A DNA stretch of 64,000 nucleotides, taken from contig JAJTXZ010000012.1 in assembly GCA_021463195.1 (NCBI GenBank), forward strand, positions 1 through 64,000, written 5' to 3'. The translations under genes and the position numbers were made by a program. The notes beneath the pieces are model-generated. The model saw only the letters and a program-made list of their open reading frames with translations. It did no database searches and was not told where the DNA came from. This DNA comes from Anaerolineae bacterium. GTDB lineage: Bacteria; Chloroflexota; Anaerolineae; UBA4142; SHND01. Positions 1 through 9,195 of this stretch are shown here, in pieces (the stretch's first letter is position 1; each line of letters starts with the position of its first letter).

Positions 1-728
1 GGCGCGAAAAACGATTGTGGCAAGAGAATTATCAACAGGACGCGCTGACAGAAGTCGCGCGGTATGCGCCAAAGCGGAATGCGCGCGTACTTGATTTGGG
101 CGCGGGCATGGGCGGCTTTGCGGTGGCGATGCAGCGCGCGGGCTATGCCGTTAGCGCGTGCGATTACAATTTTGCGTATTGCGAAATCGCGCGCGTGCGC
201 GCGCGGCGTTACGACATCAATTTAGCCGCGCTCGTCGGCGCGGGCGAAGCGCTGCCGTTTACGAAAGCGAGTTTTGACATTGTGGCGTGTTGGGATGTGC
301 TGGAACATGTGCAAGAGCCAACGCATCTATTGAGTGAAATTGCGCGCGTGTTGAACGATGAAGGCGTTGCGTTTATGACTGTCATCAATCGTTTTGCGCT
401 CGTGGATCCGCATTACCATTTACGCTTTGTCAATTATCTGCCGCGCTCGCTCGGCGAAAAATATATCGCGCTGCGGCAGCGCACGAAAAATTCCGCGCTG
501 CGCGACAAACAAAAATTGAGCGAGATGCACTATTATACGTACAGCGCGTTTGAAAAATTCGCCGCGCAGTTTGGTTTTGAGATTCACGACTTGAATCACG
601 AAAAATCGCGTTTCAGAAAATATCCGCGCGTTGCGGGTGATGCGTTGTACGATTCATGGCGCACATTCGGGATGGGGACATACCGCATTGTGCTGCAAAA
701 ACGGTTGGACGCGGATGGACGCGGATGA
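1..728 (+). CDS. Class I SAM-dependent methyltransferase (5'-truncated by window edge)
   Basis: A Rossmann-type methyltransferase. The SAM-binding motif I, VLDLGAGMGGF, lies near residues 24-35. An acidic residue closes strand 2 (SACDYN), and the post-II motif DIVACWDVLEHV is typical of the Methyltransf_11/UbiE superfamily. The frame is open to the left edge, so the TTG at 15 is probably not the true start and the gene begins before the window. The C-terminal codons run into a 10-base direct repeat (ACGCGGATGG type, about 703-731). It is first in a plus-strand run of polysaccharide genes and probably methylates a sugar or lipid carrier; the substrate cannot be told. Confidence 0.85.
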   Translation, partial: REKRLWQENYQQDALTEVARYAPKRNARVLDLGAGMGGFAVAMQRAGYAVSACDYNFAYCEIARVRARRYDINLAALVGAGEALPFTKASFDIVACWDVLEHVQEPTHLLSEIARVLNDEGVAFMTVINRFALVDPHYHLRFVNYLPRSLGEKYIALRQRTKNSALRDKQKLSEMHYYTYSAFEKFAAQFGFEIHDLNHEKSRFRKYPRVAGDALYDSWRTFGMGTYRIVLQKRLDADGRG

Positions 729-747
729 ACGCGGAAAACTTCAAATA

Positions 748-2271
748 ATGCCGAAAGCATCTACTTCGTCATCGCTTAGTCATCGCGTCTCCAGCGCGAT
801 GCTTTGGAACAGCGCGTTATTTCCCGTCAAACTCGGTTTGGCGCTCGGTTCGGGCATGGTCTTGACGCGCGTGTTGAATAAACATGATTTCGCGCAATAT
901 ATTTTGATCGCGAGCGTCGCCGCGCTAATTGGCACATATGTGGATTTGGGCATGGAGCGCAGCGTGTCGCGCTTTACGCCTGAAATCGAAGTGAGCGCGG
1001 GGCGCGCGGGGCTGAAAAAATTTTTCGCGCAATTGTTTGGCATCAAGCTGCTGTTCATCTTGCCGGTGATCGTTGCCTTTACGCTGGCGCCGGATTTTTT
1101 CATCCGCATCTTGGCGTTGGGCGAAGACGGCCCCATTTTGTTGTGGGGGATTGCGCTGCTGGTCATACTCGGCGTGGTCGCCGACGTTTTTGTCCAATTC
1201 CTTTATACGCACTTTAAACAGATCGCGACGAACCTGCTGGATATTGTCGCCTCGATTGTCCAGCCGCTGTTGGTCACCGGCGCGGCGCTCTTGACGACGG
1301 GCGTGGTGGGCGTGGTCGCGGCGATGGTGTTTTCGAGCGCGCTGCTCGACGGTTTGGCGGCGTGGCGCGCGCGCGCGCTGGTGAATCAAATTCCGCTGCG
1401 CGATGGCGCGCTGCCGCATCGTCTCTGGCAGCGTTTCGCGCATGTGTCGGCATTGAATTTTATTGTGACCGCGACGGCGGCATTGGGCGAACCGGGCTTT
1501 GCGGCGCTGATCTTGACCGGGACAAAACAACTAACCGCTGTCGCGGTGTTGGCGGTGGGCTATCGCTTTACGCAATATTTTTTGCGTTTTCTGGTCGCGC
1601 CGCTCACCGGCATTCAAACGCCATTATTTGCGCGTTTGTACGCCGAAAATAAAATGGACCAGGTGCGCGCAGCGTACTCGACGCTGACCAAATTTTTTGT
1701 GTTCATGTTAACGCCGTGCGGAATCGTCCTGGGTCTGCTCGCGCCGCGGCTTATTCCTTTTTTGTTCACCGAGACGTACGAACAATCCGCCATCATCGCC
1801 ATCATTTTGATTGTCTTTTTATTCGGCGAAACGTTGACGAGCATTCCACAATCCATGCTCATCGTCTTTCAATCCTCGCGCGCGGTGTTGTGGTCGCGTT
1901 TGATTACATTGTTGATTATTCCGCTCTTGCTCTGGCTCGCGCCATCGTGGGGCGCGGTCGGCGCCGCCATCGCGCTGGGCGCGCCGCGTTTTGGCGCGCG
2001 CGTATACGCCACGCTATACACCGCGCGACATTACGGCATCCAGTTCCCCTTTGGGTTTTTGCTGCGCGTAAGCGCGGCGGCGGGTTTGGCGGCGCTCCCC
2101 ATGCTGCTGGCGCGCGATTTGGATTGGTGGTGGCTGGGCGGCGCCACCGCGTTATTTGGAATTTTATTTTTGAGTTTGTTTAAATTATTCGGCGGCTTTG
2201 ACGCGTCCGAAAAAGAGCGGCTCAAAACATTGAATCTGCCGCGCAAAGAGTTGTTCTTGAAATGGCTGTGA
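748..2271 (+). CDS. Polysaccharide flippase (Wzx/MATE-like, MOP superfamily)
   Basis: A protein of about 507 residues with 12-14 hydrophobic segments spread over its length and short charged loops, as in Wzx-type lipid-linked oligosaccharide flippases. The N-terminus (SSAMLWNSALFPVKLGLALG) and the conserved Arg/Glu in the first loops fit the polysaccharide biosynthesis family. The frame is open upstream to 631, but the ATG at 748 is preferred: the earlier part overlaps the preceding gene and is repeat-derived. It overlaps the next gene by 10 bases. It presumably moves the glycan made by the neighbouring glycosyltransferases across the cytoplasmic membrane. Confidence 0.85.
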   Translation: MPKASTSSSLSHRVSSAMLWNSALFPVKLGLALGSGMVLTRVLNKHDFAQYILIASVAALIGTYVDLGMERSVSRFTPEIEVSAGRAGLKKFFAQLFGIKLLFILPVIVAFTLAPDFFIRILALGEDGPILLWGIALLVILGVVADVFVQFLYTHFKQIATNLLDIVASIVQPLLVTGAALLTTGVVGVVAAMVFSSALLDGLAAWRARALVNQIPLRDGALPHRLWQRFAHVSALNFIVTATAALGEPGFAALILTGTKQLTAVAVLAVGYRFTQYFLRFLVAPLTGIQTPLFARLYAENKMDQVRAAYSTLTKFFVFMLTPCGIVLGLLAPRLIPFLFTETYEQSAIIAIILIVFLFGETLTSIPQSMLIVFQSSRAVLWSRLITLLIIPLLLWLAPSWGAVGAAIALGAPRFGARVYATLYTARHYGIQFPFGFLLRVSAAAGLAALPMLLARDLDWWWLGGATALFGILFLSLFKLFGGFDASEKERLKTLNLPRKELFLKWL

Positions 2272-2930
2272 GTTACGACGAAAAATATTTTCAAAATCAA
2301 TTAAATAAATCCGACGCCAAAGTCGCATTTCAGTACGGGCGTTTGCTGCAGCATATTGCGAATGTATCGCCAAACGCGCGCATTCTCGACGCGGGCTGTG
2401 GCGCGGGCCCTGCGCTGCGCTATTTGAAACAGCGCGGTTATATTCCGTTCGGCGCCGATTTGATTGAATATCCATTGATGCAGGCGCGGCAGTTAATTCC
2501 CGACGCGCGGCTCACGCAATGCGATTCCGATGTCGCGCTGCCCTTTGCGGCAAATTCGTTTGACGTGATTTTATTGAGCGAAGTGATTGAACATGTCGCG
2601 GCGCCCGAATTTACCTTGCGCGAATGTTGGCGCGTCTTGAGGGGGGGGGGCGCGGTGGCGCTGACCACGCCCAATTTGTGGGACGCGCGCCGCGCCTATT
2701 ATCCCCTCTTGGGCAAAGTGTGGTCCGGCGACGCGGACGCGACGCATCAAACGTTGTTCAATCCGCAAACGTTAAAGGCGGTCTTGCGGCGCGCTGGTTT
2801 CCGCGATGCGCGCGTGCGCGCCGGTTTTAAACCGCTGCGATATCTTTCATCGCGCAAATTGAATTTACGCGCAGTTGTGCCGGGTTTGCCGCTAATCGGC
2901 AACTCGCTGGCGGGTGTCGGATACAAATGA
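2262..2930 (+). CDS. Class I SAM-dependent methyltransferase with internal poly-G run
   Basis: 222 residues with motif I ILDAGCGAGPALRYL, a strand-2 acid (GADLIEY) and the segment DVILLSEVIEHV, which places it in the Methyltransf_11/23 group. The start overlaps the flippase stop and the TGA overlaps the next ATG (ATGA), so translation is probably coupled. A run of ten G at 2641-2650 encodes part of RVLRGGGAVAL, where family members usually have RVLRPGG. Length variation in this run would switch the frame, so the gene could be phase-variable. It probably modifies a sugar in the surface glycan. Confidence 0.85.
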   Translation: MAVSYDEKYFQNQLNKSDAKVAFQYGRLLQHIANVSPNARILDAGCGAGPALRYLKQRGYIPFGADLIEYPLMQARQLIPDARLTQCDSDVALPFAANSFDVILLSEVIEHVAAPEFTLRECWRVLRGGGAVALTTPNLWDARRAYYPLLGKVWSGDADATHQTLFNPQTLKAVLRRAGFRDARVRAGFKPLRYLSSRKLNLRAVVPGLPLIGNSLAGVGYK

Positions 2931-4075
2931 AAGTTTGCCTGTACAATGTAACCACAACGGCACAATACGGCGGCGTCGAAAGTTTTGTCTGGGAAGTGGC
3001 GCGCGGGTTGGCGCAACGCGGCGTGCAAACGACGATTGTTGGGGGCGACGGCAACATTCGTCGCGCGTACGAAAATGTGCGCGTCGTGACCTTTCCTTTT
3101 ACACCGCGCGAAACGCTGCGAAAAATTCCGGGATTCGCAAAACAATACACGCTGACAAAATTATTCGAACGCTTGAGTTTTGGCAAAAATGCGCGCGCAT
3201 TCATGCAGCGCGAACACTTTGACATTATTCATATTCAAAAGCCCTACGATTTGCCCGCGATGAAATGGCTCAAACGTCATGCATCAAGTAAAATCATTTT
3301 CGGCTGCCACGGCACCGATTTTTTTCCGGGCGATACGCGTTTTGCGAACGCGAGCGATATTGCCGTTTCCTGTTCCGCCTTCAACGCCAACCAAGTGCGC
3401 GAACATTACAACCTCACGCCGCGCGTCGTGTATAACGGCATTGACCCCGCGCAATTTTTTCCGCAAACGCCCAACGTCGAACTGCGAAAAAAAATCGCGG
3501 GCGACGCGCAAACGATTTTGTACGCGGGACGTTTGGTGCGTTGGAAAGGCGTGCAGTATTTGCTTGATGCTGTCGCGCCGCTGTCAAAAACGCGCAATGT
3601 GCAACTGCTCATCGCAGGCGAAGGCGAATACCGCGCGATTTTGGAGCAGCGCGCGCGCGAACTTGGAATTTCTGACCGCGTAAAGTTTCTGGGTTATATT
3701 TCGTCCGACGCGCTCGCGCCGTATTATGCGCTCGCGGACGTTGTTGCGCTCGCGAGTTATGCGAATGAAACGTTCAGCATCATGTCCACCGAAGCGATGG
3801 CGTGCGCGCGTCCCGTCGTCGGTTCACGTTTCGGCGGGATTCCCGAAGTGATTGCCGACGGCGAAACGGGCTTTCTCGCCGAGCCCGAAAACGCGAACGA
3901 TTTTGCAGAAAAAATCGCGCGTTTGCTCGACGATGAAAATTTGCGCGAACGTTTTGGCAAGTGCGGACGCGAGCGCGTGTTGAAACTTTTTACGTGGGAT
4001 GCAGTGACGGAACGCGTACTCGACGCATACAATACGATTTTGAAGCAGGGAATCGAGCCTTTAGGCGGTCTATAG
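2927..4075 (+). CDS. Glycosyltransferase family 4 (GT-B fold)
   Basis: 382 residues. The N-terminal acceptor domain starts with CLYNVTTTAQYGGVESF, where GG binds at the active-site cleft. The C-terminal Glycos_transf_1 domain has ILYAGRLVRWKG, the basic donor-phosphate motif (R and K), and the EX7E-type motif NETFSIMSTEAMACARPVVG. These are hallmarks of retaining GT4 enzymes that use nucleotide sugars. It starts at an ATGA overlap with the methyltransferase. It most likely adds a hexose to the lipid-linked oligosaccharide; donor and linkage are unknown. Confidence 0.9.
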   Translation: MKVCLYNVTTTAQYGGVESFVWEVARGLAQRGVQTTIVGGDGNIRRAYENVRVVTFPFTPRETLRKIPGFAKQYTLTKLFERLSFGKNARAFMQREHFDIIHIQKPYDLPAMKWLKRHASSKIIFGCHGTDFFPGDTRFANASDIAVSCSAFNANQVREHYNLTPRVVYNGIDPAQFFPQTPNVELRKKIAGDAQTILYAGRLVRWKGVQYLLDAVAPLSKTRNVQLLIAGEGEYRAILEQRARELGISDRVKFLGYISSDALAPYYALADVVALASYANETFSIMSTEAMACARPVVGSRFGGIPEVIADGETGFLAEPENANDFAEKIARLLDDENLRERFGKCGRERVLKLFTWDAVTERVLDAYNTILKQGIEPLGGL

Positions 4076-4133
4076 GCAAGTCGTCATCTGGAAAAATGAA
4101 CCCGCTGAAGCGTAGAATCCAAAATATTGTTTA

Positions 4134-4868
4134 ATGATTACCGCCCTCGAAGAACTCTCGCTCAACGCATTTCCCGCGCTCAAAACGGTTTTGTACGACG
4201 GCTGGATTCTGCGTTTTAGCAATGGCTACAGCCGCCGCGCAAACTCGGTTCAACCATTGTATCTTCCAAAACAATCTTTGGATGAAAAAATCGCGTATTG
4301 CGAAAATGTGTATCATGCGCAAAATCTGCCCGTTGTATTCAAAATGACGCGCGCCGCGCAGCCCCCGCAGTTGGACGCGGAATTGGAATCGCGCGGCTAT
4401 CATTTGGAAGCAGACACGCTTGTTCAAACGTGCGAACTTGCGCCGCGCAATTTTTTGCGCGCAGGCGATGTTGAAATTTACGAAACATGGAGCGAGGAAT
4501 GGTTCGACGCGTTTTGCCGAATGAATCAGCCGAATCCCGCGCATCGTGATACGCTCAAACAGATATTCCAAATGATTGTGCCACAAACGGCTTACGCATT
4601 GCTGCGCGAACATGGCGCAGTCTGCGCGTGCGGTTTGGGTGTACACCAAGAAAAATTTTTGGGGTTGTTCGATATTGTCGTGGACAAAGATTTTCGCCAG
4701 CGCGGGTACGGCAGAAAAATTGTTTCGCAGTTGATGGCGTGGGGCAAGCAGAACGGCGCGCAGACCACATATCTCCAAGTGATTGCTAACAACACGCCTG
4801 CGCGCAATTTGTACGCGCAGTTAGGTTTTGTCGAACAGTACGGTTATTGGTACCGCGTGCGCGTGTAG
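4134..4868 (+). CDS. GNAT-family N-acetyltransferase
   Basis: 244 residues. The C-terminal half carries the GNAT acetyl-CoA site: a beta-4 strand GLFDIVVDKDFRQRGYGRK containing the R/Q-x-x-G-x-G/A pyrophosphate loop, followed by IANNTPARNLYAQLGF, the usual motif B. The N-terminal half (about residues 1-120) is a second, degenerate GNAT-like domain beginning ALEELSLNAFPALKTVLYDG, as in many two-domain family members. It lies inside the glycan cluster, so it may acetylate an amino sugar, but general GNAT enzymes turn up in any context. The gap before it is 58 bases. Confidence 0.85.
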   Translation: MITALEELSLNAFPALKTVLYDGWILRFSNGYSRRANSVQPLYLPKQSLDEKIAYCENVYHAQNLPVVFKMTRAAQPPQLDAELESRGYHLEADTLVQTCELAPRNFLRAGDVEIYETWSEEWFDAFCRMNQPNPAHRDTLKQIFQMIVPQTAYALLREHGAVCACGLGVHQEKFLGLFDIVVDKDFRQRGYGRKIVSQLMAWGKQNGAQTTYLQVIANNTPARNLYAQLGFVEQYGYWYRVRV

Positions 4869-4941
4869 GTTGTGATTAAAGATTGAAAACAATTTTGGTG
4901 CTGGGGAGAGGCGATTGGAAATCGCGGCAACAACAACGCCA

Positions 4942-4982
4942 AGTCTGCCTGTGCAGACTCTGACAACATGCGAAGGCATGTT
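4942..4982 (+). repeat. Two adjacent stem-loops, possible weak terminator
   Basis: Within the 159-base gap after the acetyltransferase, AGTCTGC (4942-4948) pairs with GCAGACT (4953-4959), and AACATGC (4965-4971) pairs with GCATGTT (4976-4982) across a GAAG loop. The second hairpin is followed by TTG only, so a terminator role is doubtful. They may instead be small palindromic repeat units. Confidence 0.5.
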
Positions 4983-5027
4983 TTGTGTATTCGTTGTCGC
5001 GAATTCGATTCGCCCGCCAGCTTGTGC

Positions 5028-6242
5028 ATGAACATATTGATTGTCACCACCGGCGGCATCACGCGCATCTTTCGCAACTGGCCCGAAGTCTTGCTGGCGA
5101 AAGCGTTGGCGCAGCGCGGACACACGGTGCGCGCGTTCACGTACTATGACGCGAAATCGGAGGCGCTGAATACGCGCGCAGAAAACATTGAAGGCGTAGA
5201 GGTGGAACGCATTGCGCCGAACGGCTGGCTCACGCGCGAATTTTGGAACGCGTTGACGCGCGCGCCCAAACCCGATGTGATTCACATTCAACATTTACGC
5301 AACCAATTCGCGTTTCAAGCCGCCTATTACGCGCGCCGCGAAAACATTCCCTACGTCGTCACGCCGATTGGTCCGCTGCATGACCACTATCTTTCGCTTG
5401 ACCGCGACAAGCCGCTTGATACAGAACCGTTGTATCACAATTTGATTTGGTCGCGCCGCGAGATTCTGAATCGCGCGGCGCGCGATGGACGCGTCAAGCG
5501 GCATGTCGAAAATTATTTCATGCACTATCCCGTGCATCACGCGAACATGGTGATTGCATGTTCGGAACACGAGCGCGATATTTGGACAAAACTCGGCATC
5601 GAAAGCGAAACGATTCCGCTGTGGGTGGATACGTCATTCATTTCCAAAATGCGCGACGAAAAATTTCCGCAAGAATTTTCGCGTCCGGTGATTTTGTTTG
5701 TCGGACAATTCAAATATCGCAAAGGGTTCGACGTATTGGCGCGCGCGATGCCTGATGTGCTGCGCGATTTTCCACACGCGACATTTTTGTTTGTCGGACA
5801 CAGTCCGATTCATCGCCGCGAGTTGGAACTGATCGCGAAAAAAGACGGAACCAGCGAACACTTGCGAATTTTGGAACGCGTAAGCGAAGAAGACAAAGTG
5901 CGCTTGTACAATTCCGCCGATGTGTATGTTTTGCCGACGCGTTACGAAGGATTCGGTCTGCCGCCGCTCGAAGCGATGGCGGCGGGCTGTCCTGTGATTG
6001 CGTCCGATATTCCCGTCGTGGACGAAGTGGTTCAACATGAATACAATGGACTGCTCGCGCCGCGCGATGAGCCGCGCGCGTTGGCGCACACGATTGCGCG
6101 GCTGCTGCGCGATGAAACTTTGCGCGCGCGTTTGATTCAGAATGGATTTGAAACCTTGAAACGTTTTGGCGAAAATGATTTGGTTGCGCGTAATGAAAAG
6201 GTGTACGAACGCGTGACGCAAAAAGCGACGGTGGCGGCATGA
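5028..6242 (+). CDS. Glycosyltransferase family 4
   Basis: 404 residues starting MNILIVTTGGITRIFRNW. The frame is open from 4968, but the ATG at 5028 begins directly with the first beta strand of the GT-B fold. The C-terminal domain shows ILFVGQFKYRKGFDVLARA, the donor-binding R/K, and the E-rich motif PTRYEGFGLPPLEAMAAGCP with two conserved glutamates about 8 residues apart, followed by DIPVVDEV. It overlaps the epimerase gene by 4 bases (ATGA). It is a likely retaining transferase in surface glycan assembly. Confidence 0.9.
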   Translation: MNILIVTTGGITRIFRNWPEVLLAKALAQRGHTVRAFTYYDAKSEALNTRAENIEGVEVERIAPNGWLTREFWNALTRAPKPDVIHIQHLRNQFAFQAAYYARRENIPYVVTPIGPLHDHYLSLDRDKPLDTEPLYHNLIWSRREILNRAARDGRVKRHVENYFMHYPVHHANMVIACSEHERDIWTKLGIESETIPLWVDTSFISKMRDEKFPQEFSRPVILFVGQFKYRKGFDVLARAMPDVLRDFPHATFLFVGHSPIHRRELELIAKKDGTSEHLRILERVSEEDKVRLYNSADVYVLPTRYEGFGLPPLEAMAAGCPVIASDIPVVDEVVQHEYNGLLAPRDEPRALAHTIARLLRDETLRARLIQNGFETLKRFGENDLVARNEKVYERVTQKATVAA

Positions 6243-7180
6243 AGATTTTAATCACAGGCGGCGCGGGTTTCATCGGTTCGCACTTGGTAGAGGAACTGGT
6301 GAAACGCGGCGAGAACGTTCGCGTGTTGGACAATTTGGCGACGGGACATTTGAAAAATCTCGACGCGGTAAAAAACAAAATCGAATTTATTCAGGGCGAT
6401 ATCGCCGACGAAAACACAACACAAAACGCCGCGCGCGACGTGGACATTATTTTTCACCAAGCCGCGCTGCCGTCCGTGCCGCGTTCCATCAAAAACCCGC
6501 GCGCGTCGCATGACGCGAATCTCACTGGCACGCTGAACGTTTTGATTGCCGCGCGCGACCACGGCGTCAAGCGCGTCGTGCTGGCAAGCAGTTCGTCGGT
6601 GTACGGCAATTCGCCGCAACTTCCCAAAGTCGAAACGTTCGAGCCGTCGCCGCTTTCGCCCTACGCGGTGACGAAACTCGCGTGCGAATATTACGCGCGC
6701 GTTTTTTCCAATCTCTACGGACTCTCGACCATTTGCTTGCGCTATTTCAATGTCTTTGGCCCGCGCCAAGACCCGACCTCGCAATACGCGGGCGCGCTCG
6801 CCAAATTCACGCAATGCGCGCTGCATCACCAACCTTTTCCCATTTACGGCGACGGCGAACAATCGCGCGATTTTACGTACATCGAAAACGTGGTGAACGC
6901 GAATTTACGCGCGGCGTATTCCGAATTCGACGGCGGCGCGGTGGTCAATATCGCGGGCGGCGCGCGCACGACGCTGAACCAAATCGTCGCGTTATTGAAT
7001 GAACTCACGCATCAAAATTTGCCGACGCAATTCGCGCCGCCGCGCGCGGGCGATGTCCTTCATTCGCACGCCGACATTTCACGCGCGCGCGAATTATTGG
7101 GTTACGCGCCGACAGTGGATGTGCGAGAGGGATTGCGGCGAACCGTGGAGTATTACGAGGGGCTGGAGACTGGAGATTAG
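6239..7180 (+). CDS. NAD-dependent nucleotide-sugar epimerase/dehydratase
   Basis: 313 residues of the extended SDR family. The NAD site GGAGFIGSHL is at residues 7-16, D31 binds the ribose of NAD, and the catalytic set is S118-S120, Y142 and K146 in PYAVTK. NVFGPRQDP and the GDGEQSRDFTYIENVV segment are typical of GalE/WbpP-like UDP-sugar 4-epimerases. The product probably feeds the cluster with UDP-galactose or a related sugar; the exact substrate is not clear. The last residues (YYEGLETGD) are encoded by a 7-base repeat tract, and the stop TAG lies inside the first arm of its hairpin. Confidence 0.9.
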   Translation: MKILITGGAGFIGSHLVEELVKRGENVRVLDNLATGHLKNLDAVKNKIEFIQGDIADENTTQNAARDVDIIFHQAALPSVPRSIKNPRASHDANLTGTLNVLIAARDHGVKRVVLASSSSVYGNSPQLPKVETFEPSPLSPYAVTKLACEYYARVFSNLYGLSTICLRYFNVFGPRQDPTSQYAGALAKFTQCALHHQPFPIYGDGEQSRDFTYIENVVNANLRAAYSEFDGGAVVNIAGGARTTLNQIVALLNELTHQNLPTQFAPPRAGDVLHSHADISRARELLGYAPTVDVREGLRRTVEYYEGLETGD

Positions 7181-7221
7181 AGACTGGAGACTCAATCTCC
7201 AGTCTCTAATCTCCAATCTCT
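7165..7221. repeat. Inverted 7-base repeat tract (4 + 4 units) forming a long hairpin
   Basis: Four units of GGAGAYT/AGAGACT type (7165-7192) are followed, after one base, by four units of the complement (AATCTCC/AGTCTCT, 7194-7221). The core arm GGAGATTAGAGACTGGAGA (7172-7190) is perfectly complementary to 7196-7214 with a 5-base loop. The tract covers the end of the epimerase gene and the leader of the next methyltransferase. Related tracts occur at many other places in the window. Confidence 0.85.
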
Positions 7222-7229
7222 TTTCTTTC

Positions 7230-7883
7230 ATGAAACTCCGCTCCCCGCACCCCCAACGTTTGCTCATCGAAACGATTGACGCGCTGTTGCAAAATCCAAA
7301 CGCGCGGATTCTCGATATCGGCGCGGGCAGCGTGGTGGAAAAAAATCGGCGCGCGGGACAATTCGCGCTGGCGGAAAAATACGCGCGCCTTGTCCAACAG
7401 CGCGGTTATTTTGGACTCGATGTGGAGGCGGGCGCGAATGTAATGTTCGTCGCCGACGCGCATTATTTGCCGATGGCGGATGAATCGCTCGACGCAGTGA
7501 TTATGGTTTCCGTGTTGGAGCATTTGTATGACCCGATTCGCGCGGTGAACCAAGTCGCGCGCGTGTTGAAAAAAGGCGGCGTCTATTTTTCATACGCGCC
7601 GTTTTATCATCCCTATCACGCGTCGCCGCACGATTATTTTCGTTTCACGCAAGAGGGCTATCGTTACCTGCTGCGCGATTTTTCGCGCGTTGAAATTGTT
7701 TCGGGCGGAAATTTTTTTGCGGTGACGAACGATGTTTTATCACACGCGTTCGGCGGCAGCCGCGCTGGGCGCGCGCTGGCGCGCGTGTTTGTCGAATTTC
7801 CCATGTCTCTTTTGTTTCGCGCGTTCGATGCCGAACAAACGTCGGACCTCGCCGTCGGTTTCGCGGCGCGCGCCATAAAATAA
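7230..7883 (+). CDS. Class I SAM-dependent methyltransferase
   Basis: About 217 residues. The ATG at 7230 follows the repeat hairpin; the longer open frame upstream is a shadow of the epimerase gene plus repeat. Motif I is ILDIGAGS, the second-strand acid is FGLDVEAG, and the post-II segment DAVIMVSVLEHLYDP is a Methyltransf_11 signature. PFYHPYHASPHDYFRFT resembles methyltransferases that act on sugars or glycolipids in surface clusters. It is followed after 8 bases by a permease gene. Confidence 0.85.
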   Translation: MKLRSPHPQRLLIETIDALLQNPNARILDIGAGSVVEKNRRAGQFALAEKYARLVQQRGYFGLDVEAGANVMFVADAHYLPMADESLDAVIMVSVLEHLYDPIRAVNQVARVLKKGGVYFSYAPFYHPYHASPHDYFRFTQEGYRYLLRDFSRVEIVSGGNFFAVTNDVLSHAFGGSRAGRALARVFVEFPMSLLFRAFDAEQTSDLAVGFAARAIK

Positions 7884-7891
7884 CATCGTCT

Positions 7892-9187
7892 ATGCAATCC
7901 GATTCTCTGCGCGAATCCGCGAATCGCTATGCGGCAAAACATTTGCGTTTTAACGTCACCGTCAGCGTGCTCGACGGCGCGTTCTTTGGCGGCGCGGTTG
8001 GTTTGGCTTCCTTTGTCACAATTATTCCGCTCTTTGTCAATACGCTGACGAGCTCGGCGATTTTAATTGGTTTGATTCCCGCGCTGCATTCCATCGGTTG
8101 GCAGTTGCCGCAGCTCTTTACCGCCGGCCGAGTGAGCCGCTTGCTGCGCTACAAACCGATGGTGTTGGCGATGACAATTCACGAACGCGTGCCGTTTCTC
8201 GCGCTCGCCATTGTCGCGTTATTTTCGCAAATGCTGTCTCCGACTCTGACGCTGCTCATTATTTCTATTCTGCTCGCTTGGCAAGGTCTGGGCGGCGGGC
8301 TGACCGCGACGGCGTGGCAGAGCATGATTGGCAAAATTATTCCGCCGCGTCATCACGGAAAATTTTTCGGGATACAATCAGCCCTCGCGAATTTATTCGC
8401 CAGCGGCGGAGCGCTCTGGGCGGGAATCCTCTTGCTCCGTTTTGATAATCCCGTTAATTTCGCGCTCTGTTTTTTTCTGGCGAGCATTGGCATGGCAATC
8501 TCGTACGCGTTCCTGTCTCTGACGCGCGAAACCGAACACGCGCTTAAACAATCCACCGACGACGCGCGTTCGATTTGGAAACAGGCGGGCCGCGTTTTGC
8601 GGCGCGACAAAAATTTTGGCTGGTTCATCGCGGCGCGTTTTTTCGCGCAATTCGCCATCGCCGCCGCTTCGTTTTACATCATCTATGCGACGCGCGCGTT
8701 TAACATGAACGCGGAAATGGCGGGCGTGATGACGAGCGTTCTGTTGATAACGCAGGTGATTGCGAATCCAATTTTGGGCGCGCTCGGCGATAAATTCGGA
8801 CATCGCGCGATTTTGGCGCTCGGCATGCTTGCCGCATTGCTCGCGCCGCTGCTCGCGTTTGCGAGCCCGCAACTCGAATGGTTTTACCTCGTCTTTGCGC
8901 TGACAGGCGTCGCGAATGTCGCGCTGTGGGCGACGACGATTGCGATGACGCTCGAGTTTGGCGTCGAGACCGAACGTCCATTGTACGTCGGTTTGGCGAA
9001 TACTTTGATTGCGCCCGCCACCATCGCCGCGCCCATTCTCGGCGGATGGGTCGCCGACGCGCTTGGTTTTGGCGCCATGTTTCTGTTCTCGGTCGCGTGC
9101 GCCGCGCTAACCGTCGTCATTCTTTATTTTTTCGTTCACAATGTTCGCGCGCCGCAGCGCCTTGCGAAAGCGAATTCAGCGAGTTGA
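7892..9187 (+). CDS. Major facilitator superfamily permease
   Basis: 431 residues with about 12 hydrophobic helices in two halves separated by a charged central loop (about residues 205-230, RETEHALKQSTDDARSIWKQ). The loop between helices 8 and 9 has the MFS signature variant ILGALGDKFGHRAIL. No substrate-specific motif is recognised. It sits within the glycan cluster and may export or import a small metabolite, but MFS permeases are not normal parts of polysaccharide assembly, so the functional link is uncertain. Confidence 0.85.
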   Translation: MQSDSLRESANRYAAKHLRFNVTVSVLDGAFFGGAVGLASFVTIIPLFVNTLTSSAILIGLIPALHSIGWQLPQLFTAGRVSRLLRYKPMVLAMTIHERVPFLALAIVALFSQMLSPTLTLLIISILLAWQGLGGGLTATAWQSMIGKIIPPRHHGKFFGIQSALANLFASGGALWAGILLLRFDNPVNFALCFFLASIGMAISYAFLSLTRETEHALKQSTDDARSIWKQAGRVLRRDKNFGWFIAARFFAQFAIAAASFYIIYATRAFNMNAEMAGVMTSVLLITQVIANPILGALGDKFGHRAILALGMLAALLAPLLAFASPQLEWFYLVFALTGVANVALWATTIAMTLEFGVETERPLYVGLANTLIAPATIAAPILGGWVADALGFGAMFLFSVACAALTVVILYFFVHNVRAPQRLAKANSAS

Positions 9188-9195
9188 TTTTTGCT

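Noticed and set aside
925-1530. Long antisense open frame of 201 codons under the flippase gene (and many similar ones through the window)
   Set aside because: GCG-rich codons leave the other strand open. These products are Arg/His-rich, lack family motifs and have no ribosome-binding site, so they are shadows of real genes.
7165-7221. Rho-independent terminator after the epimerase gene
   Set aside because: The hairpin is long but not followed by a clear U-tract, and the next cotranscribed gene starts only 8 bases later. It is better explained as an inverted repeat tract.
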